Source: Sabethes cyaneus
Lineage: Eukaryota > Arthropoda > Insecta > Diptera > Culicidae
Assembly: GCF_943734655.1 (NCBI RefSeq)
Contig: NC_071355.1
Coordinates: forward strand, 219,419,527 to 219,483,526
Direction of reading: 5' to 3'
Length of the DNA stretch: 64,000 nucleotides
The first letter of the stretch is position 1. Each line of letters begins with the position of its first letter. Below the pieces are notes generated by a model, which searched no databases, was not told the origin of the DNA, and was given only the letters and a program-made list of their open reading frames with translations. Below, piece after piece: positions 46,405-57,368 of this stretch. The position numbers were made by a program, and so were the translations under genes.

Positions 46405-47620
46405 TAGTTTAGTCCCCCGATTCTCGAAAGAACTCTACAAAAATGGCCAAGCACCGCTAGCAACGGCACTTCACTGGGTAATTTCAAGAATTTGGAAGGG
46501 AGTGAAAATACCAGAGAAGTGGCTGGAAGATGTGGTCTGTACCATCTACAAAAAGGGCGACCGGCTAGATGACTGTAACTACCACGACATTACGCTGCTC
46601 AACGCCGCCTACAAGGTGCTCTTTTAGATTTTGTTGCGTCGTCTATCCCCAATAGCAAGAGAATTCGTAGCGTAGTGTCAGGCGGACTTTATGGAGGCAC
46701 GTGCTACTACGGAACAAATTTTTACTCTCCGACAAATCCTTCAGAAATGTCGGGAATACAATATGCCCACACATATTTTCGTGGATTTCACGGCAGCAAC
46801 CGATACAGTTGAACGCGAATAGTAATGGCAGATAACGCACGAGTACAGTTTTCCGGACTAACCGTCGCGGCTGATCAAAGCTACCCTGGAGCGAGTGAAG
46901 TACTACGTGTGCATTTTAGGAGCACACTCAAGTCCTTTCAATTCACACAGAGGGTTTCGATAACGGGATGAACTGGTCTGTATGTTATTTGATATCGCTA
47001 TTGAACGACCACGACATCATTACTAGAAACCTTGGGACGGCGGAATCTATCTACGCTAGACACAAAACAAAGGCTAGGAGGATTGGGTTGCAAACCATTG
47101 CGTTGAAACCCAACTGTATGGTAGGAAGAGGCTCCAGAGAAAGCAACGTTTGCCTCCCACGGATAATGACTATTGACGGCGATGAATTGCCAGTGGTTGA
47201 TGAGTTCGTATATTTGGGATCTCTGGTCACCGCCGACAATAATACGAGTGCAAAGATCCAACGACGCATCGAAGCTGGAAACCGAGCCTACCCTCCGCAA
47301 GACGCTTCGATCAAGAAGCATACGCAGCCGTGCAAAGCTGACGATGTACAAAACGCTAATCAGATCGGTAGTCATATACGGACTAGAGAGAGTAACTTTG
47401 CTTACAGAATACATACGTGCACTTGCCGCATTTGAACGAAAGGTGTAGCTGGCTATTTTTGTCGGAGTACAAACGGATGGCGGAGAGTGGCATAGGCGTA
47501 TGAACCACGAGTTGCAGGCACTACTTGGAGAGATTCCCAGCGTATACCTGGCTAAAGATGGGAAATCCTGTCTCTTCAATAACCCCACCGCGTCACAAGA
47601 ATAGAGCAGCCCAACGCAGC
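46405..47620 (+). pseudogene. LINE A: non-LTR reverse transcriptase fragment
   Basis: The plus strand reads FSKELYKNGQAPLATALHWV, WLEDVVCTIYKKGDRLDDC (about 46525-46580), ARATTEQIFTLRQILQKCRE (about 46695-46755) and FVDFTAATDT (about 46779-46808). Where FADD is expected it reads LLND (about 47000-47012). Then come GRGSRESNVCLPR, ELPVVDEFVYLGSLVTADNN (about 47190-47250), RRIEAGN and TMYKTLIRSVVIYGLE (about 47345-47395). Stops at several sites and a frameshift near 47330 inactivate it. The long antisense frame (46998-47588, 196 codons) is a shadow. Confidence 0.92.
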
Positions 47621-48149
47621 AAATTTCCTATTTTTTCTTATCTGGTGCTCCTTCTGATAATTATATTTGCATGAAAATCAAAACGTGAGCATGTTTTTTT
47701 TATTTTCATGAAAAATCGCAACGTTTTACTGGCCTCCGGTGCATCCAAGTATTTTGGAGAATATTTTACAGACCGTTGCACGTAGTCGTCAGCACGTTCT
47801 TCCCGTACCAGGTTGACAGTTATGTTTGGTTTGTTTTGCCCGCCTATTCGTAAAAACTACCAGCAGAAAAGCTGCAAAAATGATAAAATGTGCGTTGTGA
47901 AAAAATACCATCAATTTTCGGCATCGGAAAAGTAACGAACTTCCGGTGCAGCAACAAGTGCTACAAATTACTAATAATATATCCACAAACATTAAATTTA
48001 ATTTAAAAAGGAAACCATTATAAAGAAAATAGTGATCAAAACAAACCACACAATAACTTCAAACCAGAAGGGAAAGGGCACCGTGTAGTGCTCTACATCA
48101 CCTCTGGGAAAACTGTCAAAATAACATTCTGTTTGACCCTTGCTTTAAT
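47621..48149. other. Unassigned
   Basis: No feature recognised. A short minus-strand frame (47789-48049) is Phe/Cys-rich with no domain. Confidence 0.35.
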
Positions 48150-48535
48150 ATTGCTAATATTGTTCTTTTTGTTTATTATTGATCACCACTATAGTTACTT
48201 CAAGATTAAAAAACGCTTCTGTCGTTTAGAAGCGTATTCAGCCGATTTTTCTTTTAATTTGGAAACATTTTCTCTATTGACCTTTTCTGACTCTTTTTTG
48301 TGAGCATATTGTGAATATGTTAAACTTAATCTGTGACCTTTTTTGACTCTTTCTGGACTTATGTGGCGTTTTTCAGTTTGTTTAAGCTTAATTTAGAATT
48401 TTTGCCTTAATTTCGAATCATGTTTTACCTTTTTTGGCCTGTAAGCGAGATTTCAAAGATTTAAATTCGAGATTTGTTGTTTTGCCTCTCTAACCTCAAG
48501 AAGCGTTTTCGGATATTTTGAGATTAATTTTTCAT
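48150..48535. repeat. Long-period array, second block
   Basis: The same unit phrases as at 45030-46110 (gccgatttttcttttaattt, attgaccttttctgac, cctctctaacctcaagaagcg), ending just before LINE D. Confidence 0.65.
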
Positions 48536-48549
48536 AAAAGGTACTAAAT

Positions 48550-48945
48550 AGTGAACGAAAGGTGTTGCGGAGTATTTTTGTCGGTATACAAACGGTAAAC
48601 GGAGAGTGGCGGAAGTATATGAATCACTAGATTCGACAGGCACTGCTTGGAGAGATTCCCATCGTACACCTGGCGAAAGTTGGGAGACTACGGTGGGCCA
48701 GCCATGTAGCAAGAATGCCGGACGACTGTGCAGTGAAATCCGTTCTCTTCAAGAACCCCACCGGCACCAGGAATAGAGGTGCCTAACGTGGTAGATAGCT
48801 CGACTAGGTTGAAGCCGACTTGCATGTGTCGAGACGCGAAACGAATTGGCGACGAGTAGCCCGGGACCGAGTACAATGCAGAGGAATTCTTAATACGGCA
48901 AGAGCCACTCCGGCTCTCGGCTGAATAAGTAAGTAAGTAAATAAC
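48550..48945 (+). pseudogene. LINE D: 3-prime terminal reverse-transcriptase fragment with TAAG tail
   Basis: Starts FERKVLRSIFVGIQTVNGEW (48553 onward), continues LGEIPIVHLAKVGRLRWASH and VARMPDDCAVKSVLF, and ends with a taagtaagtaagtaaa tail at 48926-48945. Protein text and tail match LINE B, so this is the intact 3-prime end of the family. 5-prime truncation is normal for LINEs. Confidence 0.9.
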
Positions 48946-49689
48946 TAAAGTAGTGGTCATCTAGCTCAAAACTTATTCCTTCTCGTCGATATGTTTTTGC
49001 AACTAGTAAGTTATGTAAAAAGTTATGTATGAGACACTTGTAGAGCTATTAATCATCTTCAATATTGATGATTACAGAATTACTCTGACTATAGTAAAAT
49101 GCAAAGCAAAGCCTTGGGCTTAAACATCTTTTCTAAGACTTTACCCTTCTTTATCGACTGACTTCATAGTCGGAAATTAGAGTACAGCAGAGTTATGGGC
49201 TAGTGGAAGTCTAACTTCAGTATTTACGGTGTAATCAAGCTGCAATTCTCTTGGAAGCAAAATAACGTTCATTGTTCTATTCATTCTAATCATTTTTGAT
49301 GTGCTTAACCGATGGCTAACATCATTCAACGAAAAAAAAAACAAAGTGTTTCAAGCGAGTTTTTTTAATTCAGCCAAAAATTTACAAAATTTGCAATCAA
49401 AAACTGTTGTTCCAAACTTTAATTGCAGCATTTTTAAAATTGAAATATAAATTAGTGTTTTAAAATACTGTACTGGGCAAGGTCGTTAATTGATTGAAGT
49501 GAGATATCTCTTGAAAAATGTACACCAGTTTTCTTTAATTTGTTATTTTTACAAAAAAGTTTTTAGGTATTTGAATTTCAGTCAATAAATCAAGTGAAAT
49601 TTTCACTGTTATCCGTATGAATTGCTTGGGTTATTTTTACCCTTTTTCTGCCCAAACCGTTCTACCTTGCCGCTCTTTTACGACCCTGT
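48946..49689. other. Unassigned, with a possible MITE relic
   Basis: The phrase aagttatgtatgagacactt and what follows (49020-49070) resembles the interior of the 392-bp hAT-type MITEs, but no ends are left. The rest is AT-rich and uninformative. Confidence 0.35.
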
Positions 49690-50278
49690 CTGCTAAAACA
49701 CACAAAAGAAGAAAAAAAAATCGCGACGAAAGCTCTCCACCCAGCTCGAGGGTACCTCAAGCCGCACTCTTGCTAACCATGCTCAAGCTTATGATTTCCG
49801 CATTCCGCAGCATGGCTTGGCAAGGTTTTATGGCGTCTATTGCGATACCTACCGGGCAGCGGCAGCTTCGGCCGCGGCAGTACGACGGACGCTCAAGAGC
49901 CCTCGGACACATTGGAAGTGCTTCTTGCGCGGAACTGGAGTAGTCGCCTAGTGGTCGAGCGGTGGGCACTCGTAATTCGCATGAGTTGTCGAACGGTAAT
50001 TTTGCGCACAACGGGTTTAATTTCGGTACCGTCCGTCGTCATGGCCGTCACGTTACAGTTTATAATTCGCAATCAGGTGCAAATTTTACGCAGCAGTACA
50101 ACGAGCGACTAAACAAACTGTTGAAATAGATTACACTGGCTGTCCCAGATAGTGGATCAGCTAACTCGGTGACTCAGCCGGTGTCCGTCACCGATAAGGA
50201 ATTTATGCAAATCCAAACAGCAACCTACGATTTCCTGCTGAATCACGCTGTCTTGCTACCATGCGCCCCAGACAATTG
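49690..50278 (+). pseudogene. Possible coding remnant of unknown origin
   Basis: Composition here is GC-richer and two plus-strand frames read like protein. In the first (about 49715-49950) text such as SRTLANHAQAYDFRIPQHGL is followed by an Ala-rich run and ends at a stop. In the second (about 49944-50278) text such as SNGNFAHNGFNFGTVRRHGR and QQYNERLNKLLK is followed by one stop and then VTDKEFMQIQTATYDFLLNH. I do not recognise the family. It could be a decayed gene, a retroelement gag piece or chance. Confidence 0.3.
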
Positions 50279-51762
50279 ATTGGCTTTGTTCACGAAACAT
50301 ATAAAAAAACTGTGAATTGTTCAAAATTGGTTCACAGAAGTTTTCTAATTGATAATAAAATACGCTCGCATCGGGATTCGAAATTCCTCACATTATGAAG
50401 GTTATTTCCGTAGAGCGTAGCACAGATAAAACTCATCATCCCACAATCCAAAAGGCGCCTCAGTCACTGGTGTTGTTGTTGAGGAACAACAAAAATCAAT
50501 TATCAACTGCTTAGTACCGTAACACTTTCAAACGTTTCGTTCAGACGGTAAAATGTGGCATGGCATTAAAATGAAGCAGTTTTTAACGCTCTGCTAGTAG
50601 GATCGATGCCGATGTTCGTTCTTTATAGAAATAGGAATGCTGGATTGCCCGTGCTCATCGGCCATACCAGGTAACTGGCGATGCAATGACATCGTCATCG
50701 TCATTGCAAAAGCAAAAAAAAAAAACTTGCATAGTACTGGCATAAATTGTGCTACAATATGCAATTAAATTTATATTGGCTCTCTGGCTGCATGAACACA
50801 CGGGATGCCTTTCGGCTGCAGGGTGGATTTTTGCATGCATCGCCCCGTATTGGCATTGACGCGATTGACTGAACGATCCGCTCGGGAACTGGAACTGCGA
50901 CAACCGGTTCTCCCCACGTTTTGTGTTCCGTCTTGTCTGACTATATAGAAAAGTTTAGAATGCGGCCAGATTCGCTACTGTCGGGAGCGTAAATGGGCCA
51001 ATAAATTCCGAAAGCTAATAGCGCGTTTATTATTGTTAATAAAAAACGGCAAACGCGCTGTACGGCTGCTGTGCTTGTGCTCTGGTGAAAATCCCCACAC
51101 AATAGAGGAAAAAATGCGGCACATGCTTACTCACAGCTTTTTTTTTAGTCCATACGTAATTGATTGGATGTTAGGGAATAGTGTGGAGTGCCACGTTTAT
51201 GTTCGAACGCGAGTTGGCTCCACACTGGTCAACCCGTTTTTGCCTCACTAGTCGGGTCCACCCATTAACGACGCTCGCCGACCAGCAGTCACCGTTCGTC
51301 GTGCCTGCAGTAATTGTGAGCCACTTCTGCAAACGGGGAGGGAGATTGTAAATTTTGCTGAGTGATCGCTGAAATATTTCTTTCAAGCTCTACCTCTCGA
51401 CCTTTTTTTTGCGGTTTCGAACCGCTCGACGGAGCTGTGCTCTCGAACCGTGCGCGCGGCGGAGAGAGCTGTCGAAATTGGTTGATTAATGGTTAACTGT
51501 GGCCTGTGCCGTTTGCTGCTCCTGCTGGCTGGTTGCCGCTGTGCAAATGGGCGACCCCGGTGCGGTACGGATTCCAGTGCTCGATTAATCATTCCTCGCT
51601 AATTTGGGTGGGTGCTAAATAAATACACCGATAAAAAAGCTGACCATTTTCGATGGTTTCTGCCACATTCATATCCGACTGTGTGGACAGCATTTGGCTG
51701 TTTAAACTGATTGAAGTTTTGTGATAAATTACATTACATCTTGTATATTCCAAAAAAAATAG
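50279..51762. other. Unassigned, mixed composition
   Basis: GC-rich islands near 50860-50930 and 51230-51590 without recognisable coding. A small hairpin gcaatgac/gtcattgc lies at about 50684-50708. Confidence 0.35.
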
Positions 51763-52700
51763 TTGAATGAGGCCAAATCAACTGTCAGTAACATAATAAA
51801 AGCTTTCGAGGAACATTTGTCACTAGCCAGAGCACTTTTGTGGGCCGGAATTCGCAGCGATGACAACAAAAAAGTGTCAAGTGCCTTCAAGCGGAATCAC
51901 AAACTCTTCAAAACAAGATGGTCAAATCACAATCCCGGAAGTTGCGCAGGACGATGCTGATGAAACTCAATTGCGTGGTGATCGACGACATCAAAGCAAA
52001 TTTCGAACAACTTCCTCTGAGAAATTTTAAAGACAAGCGGATAGAGAAAGATGGTTAGACATTTTCAAGCATATGAAACTGTCCAAATTCGGTAATAAGT
52101 ATCTGTACCTGTGGTTTAAAAAACGACATTTTTATTGCAACCGAATCTCCCAGTTACCTTCGAGGTGCGATGCTAGTTTAACAAGCCATTTTAGTCGTAT
52201 GTTTGAATCTCCGCTGGGTGGTGCTACTAATTACAGTCAGTAGGATCGTTGTACTAGCTCCCTAAATGTCATGTACTCTAACAGCCAACTGCAAATCCTG
52301 TCAATAACGAAGGATCAAGTCTTAAAGTCGTTTAAGCCCAAGGCCATCCACCACGAAATTTACGTGAACTAGTGTCTCTAGAAAAACGTCTACTGTATCT
52401 TTTTTGAAACGGGACGATTGTTCCGTGCTGTTTTAGCCGGATTTCGCATTCTGCCAATATAAAAGAAAGCTCATGGAATGGTATGTCTCCCAAAGGCAAG
52501 AGCCCTCCCAACATTCCAGAGCTCCGCTCAATCGAGAAATTTTGAACATGGTCACGCGGAACCGGAAAAAGACACACAAAAAAAGTAGTTTAAGGCAAAC
52601 TGACGCTCTTCGGTGAACAAAGTGGAAGAGGTGGTCAAGCAGAAACTGTTGGCAGGAGTTAAACGGAAGGCTCGGCAATTCGGTTAAACGGAAACATGAA
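51763..52700 (+). pseudogene. ITmD37E transposase remnant, copy 2, split by a SINE
   Basis: The plus strand keeps the N-terminal DNA-binding region (KSTVSNIIKAFEEHLSLARA at about 51770-51830, VSSAFKRNHKLFKTRW at about 51875-51920). It then keeps a shrunken catalytic region (KLNCVVIDDIKANFEQLP at about 51965-52015, KLSKFGNKYL). After the SINE come CLQKRL-like text and PPNIPELRSIEKF with the Glu codon GAG at 52534-52536. This is the same family as 19118-20279. Stops, shifts and deletions are numerous, and terminal repeats were not found. Confidence 0.85.
52147..52330 (+). mobile_element. tRNA-derived SINE (second family), copy 2
   Basis: The head reads cccagttaccttcgaggtgc, then a tRNA-like anticodon arm with loop ttaacaa, then atgtttgaatctcc as a degraded B box. 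The body matches copy 3 over tcagtaggatcgttg and tgtactctaacagcc-actgca. It interrupts the ITmD37E remnant. Confidence 0.78.
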
Positions 52701-52799
52701 TGTAAAGTTTTTCTGTATTTTATACTAATTAAAGTACCAAATGAAACCAACATTTTATTTTACTTTTAAGTTCAGATTTAATGCCGTGACGTTGAGCTC

Positions 52800-52925
52800 G
52801 GATGACGCGACGCTCTTTTTCAGGGGCGGTCATGAAAGCGTGAAAAAATGTCACAAAGGGGGGAGAGAGGGTTTTTAGGTCAAAATTTGCGTGACGCACA
52901 AAATGGATGTCGCCTTAGACCCCCT
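52800..52925 (+). repeat. Dispersed repeat, copy 1 (partner 63735-63862 on the other strand)
   Basis: Shares with the complement of 63735-63862 the phrases ggtcatgaa-gtgtga, atgtnacaaaggggggag, ggtcaaaatttgcgtgacg and aaatggatgtcgcc. The two copies are in opposite orientation 11 kb apart. Confidence 0.75.
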
Positions 52926-53254
52926 CCAAAGCCCAAATACAGAGCAATTACAGTAGAAAAAGGCATTACCGAAAAGGAAGTTTTATTCGTTCCTTGTTTC
53001 TGTCTGGACATTATCACTGCGACTAGCATTTTTGTTACATTGCGTATTCCGCACTTCATTCATTGCAGTACCGATAACTGCCAATTCTACGTGCTTGAGT
53101 GTTGGCGTGTTTAGCCTTTTGCCTTTATTCTCTTACCATTTTTCAGTTCCAATTTCGTTTCTAAAGTCAAGAACTTCAAAAGCTGGTTATAGTTTGCCTT
53201 TATCTAAGAGACTTCATTAAGCCATTAACCGCCAGTAACCGTGCTAGTAACTGT
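52926..53254. other. Unassigned spacer
   Basis: No feature recognised. Confidence 0.35.
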
Positions 53255-53380
53255 TCATATTACCAAAAAATCGGAGATGGCCAGACGTTGAAAGTCGGGA
53301 GCGAACGGTTGTATTATGCAATCCATCAGGTTATACTAAAGGTATGGACTGAGGAGCATCTACCTACGGACTCATATGTA

Positions 53381-54284
53381 GGGAAGTGTCGTCGTGGTTG
53401 GGCCACGTTTTGGAATTCGCCCATAACTTTTGTTTCAAAAGGAATTTTGAAAATATAAATACATCGTTGCAAAGGTCTAAGAATAAGGTAGTTTGAACTG
53501 ATTGCTTGAAAAATAAAAAAGTTATAGGCATTAACGTGAAGGCAAAAAATGTTGTCATAGTCGGGCCATGTTGTACAGGTTGAGCCACCGCAGAAAATCT
53601 AAGACATACGTATTGAAATTCTATATGGAGACATAAAAAGATTGAATTCCGTGAACAACGGCTCATATAGATACAAATACCCTATTTTTAATTGCATTTT
53701 TGCGGAATTTTGGCGATCTTGTAAAATCAATATTGCTACAATCGCCTTTTCCGAAGTGTACAGCTACAATGAAAAAACAACAAAAATCTAAAATTTCTTC
53801 GTATTAATTTTGCTTTATTTCATCACACTTTACGTGACTGATATTCTCTAGCGATTATTGCGCTTCTGCGCTTAAAATTATGGTGGCTCAACCATGCCTA
53901 CACAAGTGACCTTTACAAATAGCGCTTTTCTAGTATTTCCCGTTAGCCTTCCCAAACACCCTACTGGAGGGGATTATTCTGTAGTCTTCGTGTGCAGCAC
54001 AAGACACTTCATACATTTTCAAAATTTATCTCGATAATTGCATTTCATGAATCATTTCTTGAAGAAAAGTTCATTGCGCCTGGAAAACTTTGTTTTGTAA
54101 GATTTAATCACTGAATTCAGTACGGGTGTTTTGAATACACGATTGAAACTCACAATATTGTGAAAAGTTAGCTATCACAGTAAGAAGTTTTACAATGGTT
54201 GTATCATAGATATCATGAGTTACTAAAACTGTAAAATCGAGATGGCCCGACCATAACAGTGGCCCGACGATAACGCCAATACCC
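53381..54284. mobile_element. 904-bp TA-flanked element inside LINE C
   Basis: The ends gggaagtgtcgtcgtggttg and the complement of gggtattggcgttatcgtcg are diverged inverted repeats of about 30 bp sharing gggccac. TA lies at 53379-53380 and 54285-54286. The LINE sequence is continuous across it. The interior repeats the gggccatg/tgggccac and ggttgagcc/ggctcaacc phrases on both strands. No transposase frame is visible. Confidence 0.7.
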
Positions 54285-55048
54285 TATTATTGGAAGGTCT
54301 CATATGCCCTATTTAGTAAAAGGATCATCGATTCGAATGCACCAATTATCGAGTAATGACTCTCTAGAATTCTGCATTCAAAATTCTCTCCCGCATCCTG
54401 TTTCTTAGACTGAGGCCGTTGCAGGAAACCTTTGTTGGTGAATACCGGTGCGGTTTTCGAGAGGAATGCTCCACGGCGAATCAAATGTACGTCTTGCGAC
54501 AAATCCTTGATAATTCTCGGAAATTCAACTTGTAGGCTCACCATTTGTTTAGAAACTTGAAGGTGGCGTACGATTCAGTTAAATGAAATTAGCTGTGGTG
54601 GATTATGCTTGAATTATTTTGAAATTAAACCATCAGAACAGCGGATGAGACATCGCTTTGGATGTTGGAATTGCGGAGGAGATAGATGGAGATACTTTTG
54701 AAGTGGTCGACAAATTTGTTTATGTTGGTACTTTTGGTGACAACGATGTGAGCCGTTAAATAATAAGCAGATAGCAGCTGCCTACAGGGCCTTTTACGGA
54801 TTACATAGTCAGCTGAGGTTCCCATAGCTTGCAATTCCGAACAAAACTCGCGCTCTATTAGACACTAATTCCCGCCCGATGGTAGTCTGCGGCCACGAAG
54901 CGTAGACGTTGAAATAGAGCGACCGACGAGTTTTTGGTGTAATTGAGTGTAAAATCCTGCAATCAATTATTGGTGACATGTTATAAAAAAGGAGTGTGGT
55001 GTAGGCTCATGTACCACGAGATTTACCAAGCATACAAAGATGCGGTTG

Positions 55049-55260
55049 CCTCCCAGTTGGCCTCGAGGTAAGACGCTGGTCTAATAAGCCAGTCGTCGTA
55101 TGTTCGAATCTCGGCTAGGAGAGGCTGTTAGAGTCAATAGGATCGTAGCAACTGGCCCTGCAATGGTTCTGTACTCTAACAGCTGACTGCAAAGTCTGTC
55201 GTATAAAAACAGAAGGTCAAGTTTCGATAACGGAATGTAGCACCTAGGCTTTGCTTTTTT
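55049..55260 (+). mobile_element. tRNA-derived SINE (second family), copy 3, full length with target duplication
   Basis: The head has an A-box-like region (ggcctcgaggtaagacgctg), an anticodon arm with 7-nt loop ctaataa, and a B box tgttcgaatct (55100-55110). The body runs through tgcaatggttctgtactcta to caaagtctgtcg, with a T-rich end. It is bracketed by tacaaagatgcg (55033-55044) and tacaaagatacg (55261-55272), a 12-bp duplication with one mismatch. It interrupts LINE C. Confidence 0.87.
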
Positions 55261-55525
55261 TACAAAGATACGACTATTGTGAAACGAATAACACACGGCA
55301 GGCTACCGTGGGCTGGCCACGTAGGAAGGATGCCGTATTAGAGACCAGCGGAATCAACATTCAGCAGGTAACCCGAAAGGCGCCGCCGACTTCGAGTCAG
55401 ACCCTGTACCCATTGGATGATCACTGTTGACGAGGATGCTAGAGAGAGTGGTAGTCTAAGACCGACAAGGGTGGAGAAGATTCGGCTAGATTCGATAAGC
55501 AAATTGTTACCGAAAAAGTAAATAA

Positions 55526-55863
55526 GTAAGCCAGTAACTAACGCTCTTATAACTAACTTTGTCAAGAGGCTACACGGTCGTATAAAAAATGTGGTTGGGT
55601 TTACGAATAAACTATGTTAAAGTGACTTGACATCGGGCGTCCTGATTCTACTAAGTTTCAAAACTCTATTTGAATCTCATCAGTTTTCTTATCGTACTAT
55701 ACAGTGGGCCCTCAAAAAAGTTCTCAGAAAATTTAATCGTAGCTGTTTTTGTTCCAGCTTTGTTTCATAATTTACAATAATCAGTTCGTACTAGGACGGC
55801 GATAGCGGACTGCTCATTGGTGCTCGTTTGAATTGATAGTAGAAATTTTCCCTGAATATGAAG
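55526..55863. other. Unassigned spacer
   Basis: No feature recognised. Confidence 0.35.
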
Positions 55864-55865
55864 TA

Positions 55866-56423
55866 CACTCAAGTCGCGTTTACGCGAAGGATGCGTCCCG
55901 CGTAAATCAAAACCGCGTAAATTCCTAAAATCGCGTAAAAAAACCGCGTAAATTCCGAAAATCGCGTAAAAAACCGCATAAATTCCGAAAATCGCGTAAA
56001 AAACCACGTAAGTTCCGAAAATCGCGTAAAAAACCGCGTAAATTCCGAAATTCGCGTAAAAACCGCGTATATTTCAAAATTCGCGTAAAAAACCAAAATT
56101 TCGCGTAAAAAAAACTTTGTGGATTTCAACACTACGGGAAAAAATAGACTGAGCATATCCGCGTATATTCCGAAAATCGCGTAGAAAAACCGCGTAAATT
56201 CCGAAATTCGCGTAAAAACCGCGTAAATTTCGAAAATCGCGTAAAAACCGCGTAGATTCTGAAATTCGCGTAAAAAAACCGCTTAAATTCCGAAAATCGC
56301 GTAAAAACCGCGTAGATTCTGAAATTCGCATAAAAAAACTGCGTAAATTCCAAAATTCGCGTAAAAAAATGCGTAAATTCCGAAATTCGCGTAAGAACAG
56401 TCGCGTAAAAAGCGACTTCAGTG
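55866..56423. mobile_element. 558-bp TA-flanked element filled by a minisatellite
   Basis: The inverted ends cactcaagtcgcgtttacgc and the complement of cactgaagtcgctttttacg are flanked by TA. Almost the whole interior is a tandem array with a unit near 30 bp (ccgcgtaaattccgaaaatc followed by gcgtaaaaaa), about 15 copies with small length changes. Because 30 bp is ten codons, long minus-strand frames of Phe/Arg-rich repeats arise; they are artefacts. Confidence 0.85.
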
Positions 56424-56425
56424 TA

Positions 56426-57366
56426 CTGTCAAACGGGGTAACATGTAACAATGCTATATCGGTCGAATTTATTGTATTTTTTTGATCTGTTACTTCAATT
56501 TTTAATCTATATCAGTGACTGAACCTTGTTGATAACAGGTCAAAGAAGCGTTAGATACTGTTATGTTGATTTTCTGCTGTTTTGGTGATTTTTAAAAAAT
56601 CTCACAACATGGTGCCAAATACGTTGTCATTTTTTCATCTGTAGAGCGTTTCTCTCGCCCACAAGCACTTCAAATAAAAGAAGCCTAACATACATTTTTT
56701 ATAGTAAATTATACACTTTACATTTTTTATAGTAAAGTGTATAATAAGGAAACAAAATAATTGATTCATGATGACTAGTTTTGTTTATCCTGTTTGTTAT
56801 AACATTTTTCGTACTTAAGTACTTAAACGGGATAACTTGCAACAGCTGGTAGACATAAAAAGCTGTGTTCCGTTAACTTCACGAGGCAAGTTATCATTTA
56901 ATTTTTGTATCGAGCAAAACTAAAGCACAGCACAGAAGAGTGTAAGATGGCTTCGGTAAGTCGGAAATATGCCAGTTATTCTCGGGATATACTGAGAATG
57001 GCCTTAGAATGGCCTCATTAATTTTTTTGACCAACGTGACATAGGACATATATTCATTGCAAAAGCTTTAAAACTCGCAAGTCGGATTAACATTTGCATA
57101 TTTAAGTCAAAATTCATTAAATTGGTTCAATTTCCAAAAAATATTGCTTATTGAAAGTTACCCCGTTGAAGGGTTTCCTAGCAACAAACTAGTATAAAAT
57201 TTCTACAACAACCAATATTGAGCACATATTTTTTCTCAATATGTGAAATTATTCTTTGCTAGACCTAATAGCTTTGTATAAATTATATGTCCTCAAATGT
57301 GCTAGAGATAACTACTTTTACTTGCGATCATAGTTGAGAGCTGTTGCAAGTTACCCCGTTTGACGG
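56426..57366. mobile_element. 941-bp TA-flanked element abutting the previous one
   Basis: The ends ctgtcaaacggggtaacatg and the complement of ccgtcaaacggggtaacttg are inverted repeats of about 25 bp, flanked by TA at 56424-56425 and 57367-57368. The left TA is also the right TA of the minisatellite element. An internal copy of the end-like phrase (aaacgggataacttgcaaca) occurs at about 56824. No transposase was seen. Confidence 0.8.
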
Positions 57367-57368
57367 TA

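Larger units (their letters stand above)
53255..55525 (+). pseudogene. LINE C: reverse transcriptase fragment split by a TA element and a SINE
   Basis: Segment 1 (53255-53380) reads LKVGSERLYYAIHQVILKVW then TEEHLPTDS. Segment 2 (54285-55048) resumes with LEGLICPI-like text, ILSRILFLRLRPLQETF-like text, ANQMYVLRQILDNSRKF (about 54480-54530), NLKVAYDSVK, EVVDKFVYVGTF and MYHEIYQAYKDA. Segment 3 (55261-55525) begins TIVKRITHGRLPWAGHVGRM and ends near aagtaaataagtaag. Joining the flanks of each insertion gives continuous protein sense, which confirms both insertion borders. Catalytic FADD is deleted. Confidence 0.9.

Noticed and set aside
46998..47588. 196-codon minus-strand open frame
   Set aside because: It is antisense to LINE A, whose plus-strand text matches reverse transcriptase motifs.
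47789..48049. 86-codon minus-strand frame with Cys cluster
   Set aside because: Short, Phe/Leu-rich, no domain and no neighbouring exon signals.
55049..55260. Possible tRNA gene with AAT anticodon
   Set aside because: No closed acceptor stem, a SINE body follows, and the copy is bracketed by a target duplication.
55866..56423. Possible CRISPR-like array of regular repeats
   Set aside because: Repeats are contiguous without unique spacers, in a eukaryotic context with TIRs at both ends; it is a minisatellite.
55869..56451. Phe/Arg-rich minus-strand frames with repeated FLREFRNLR-like text
   Set aside because: They arise because the minisatellite unit is 30 bp, ten codons; there is no start context or domain.
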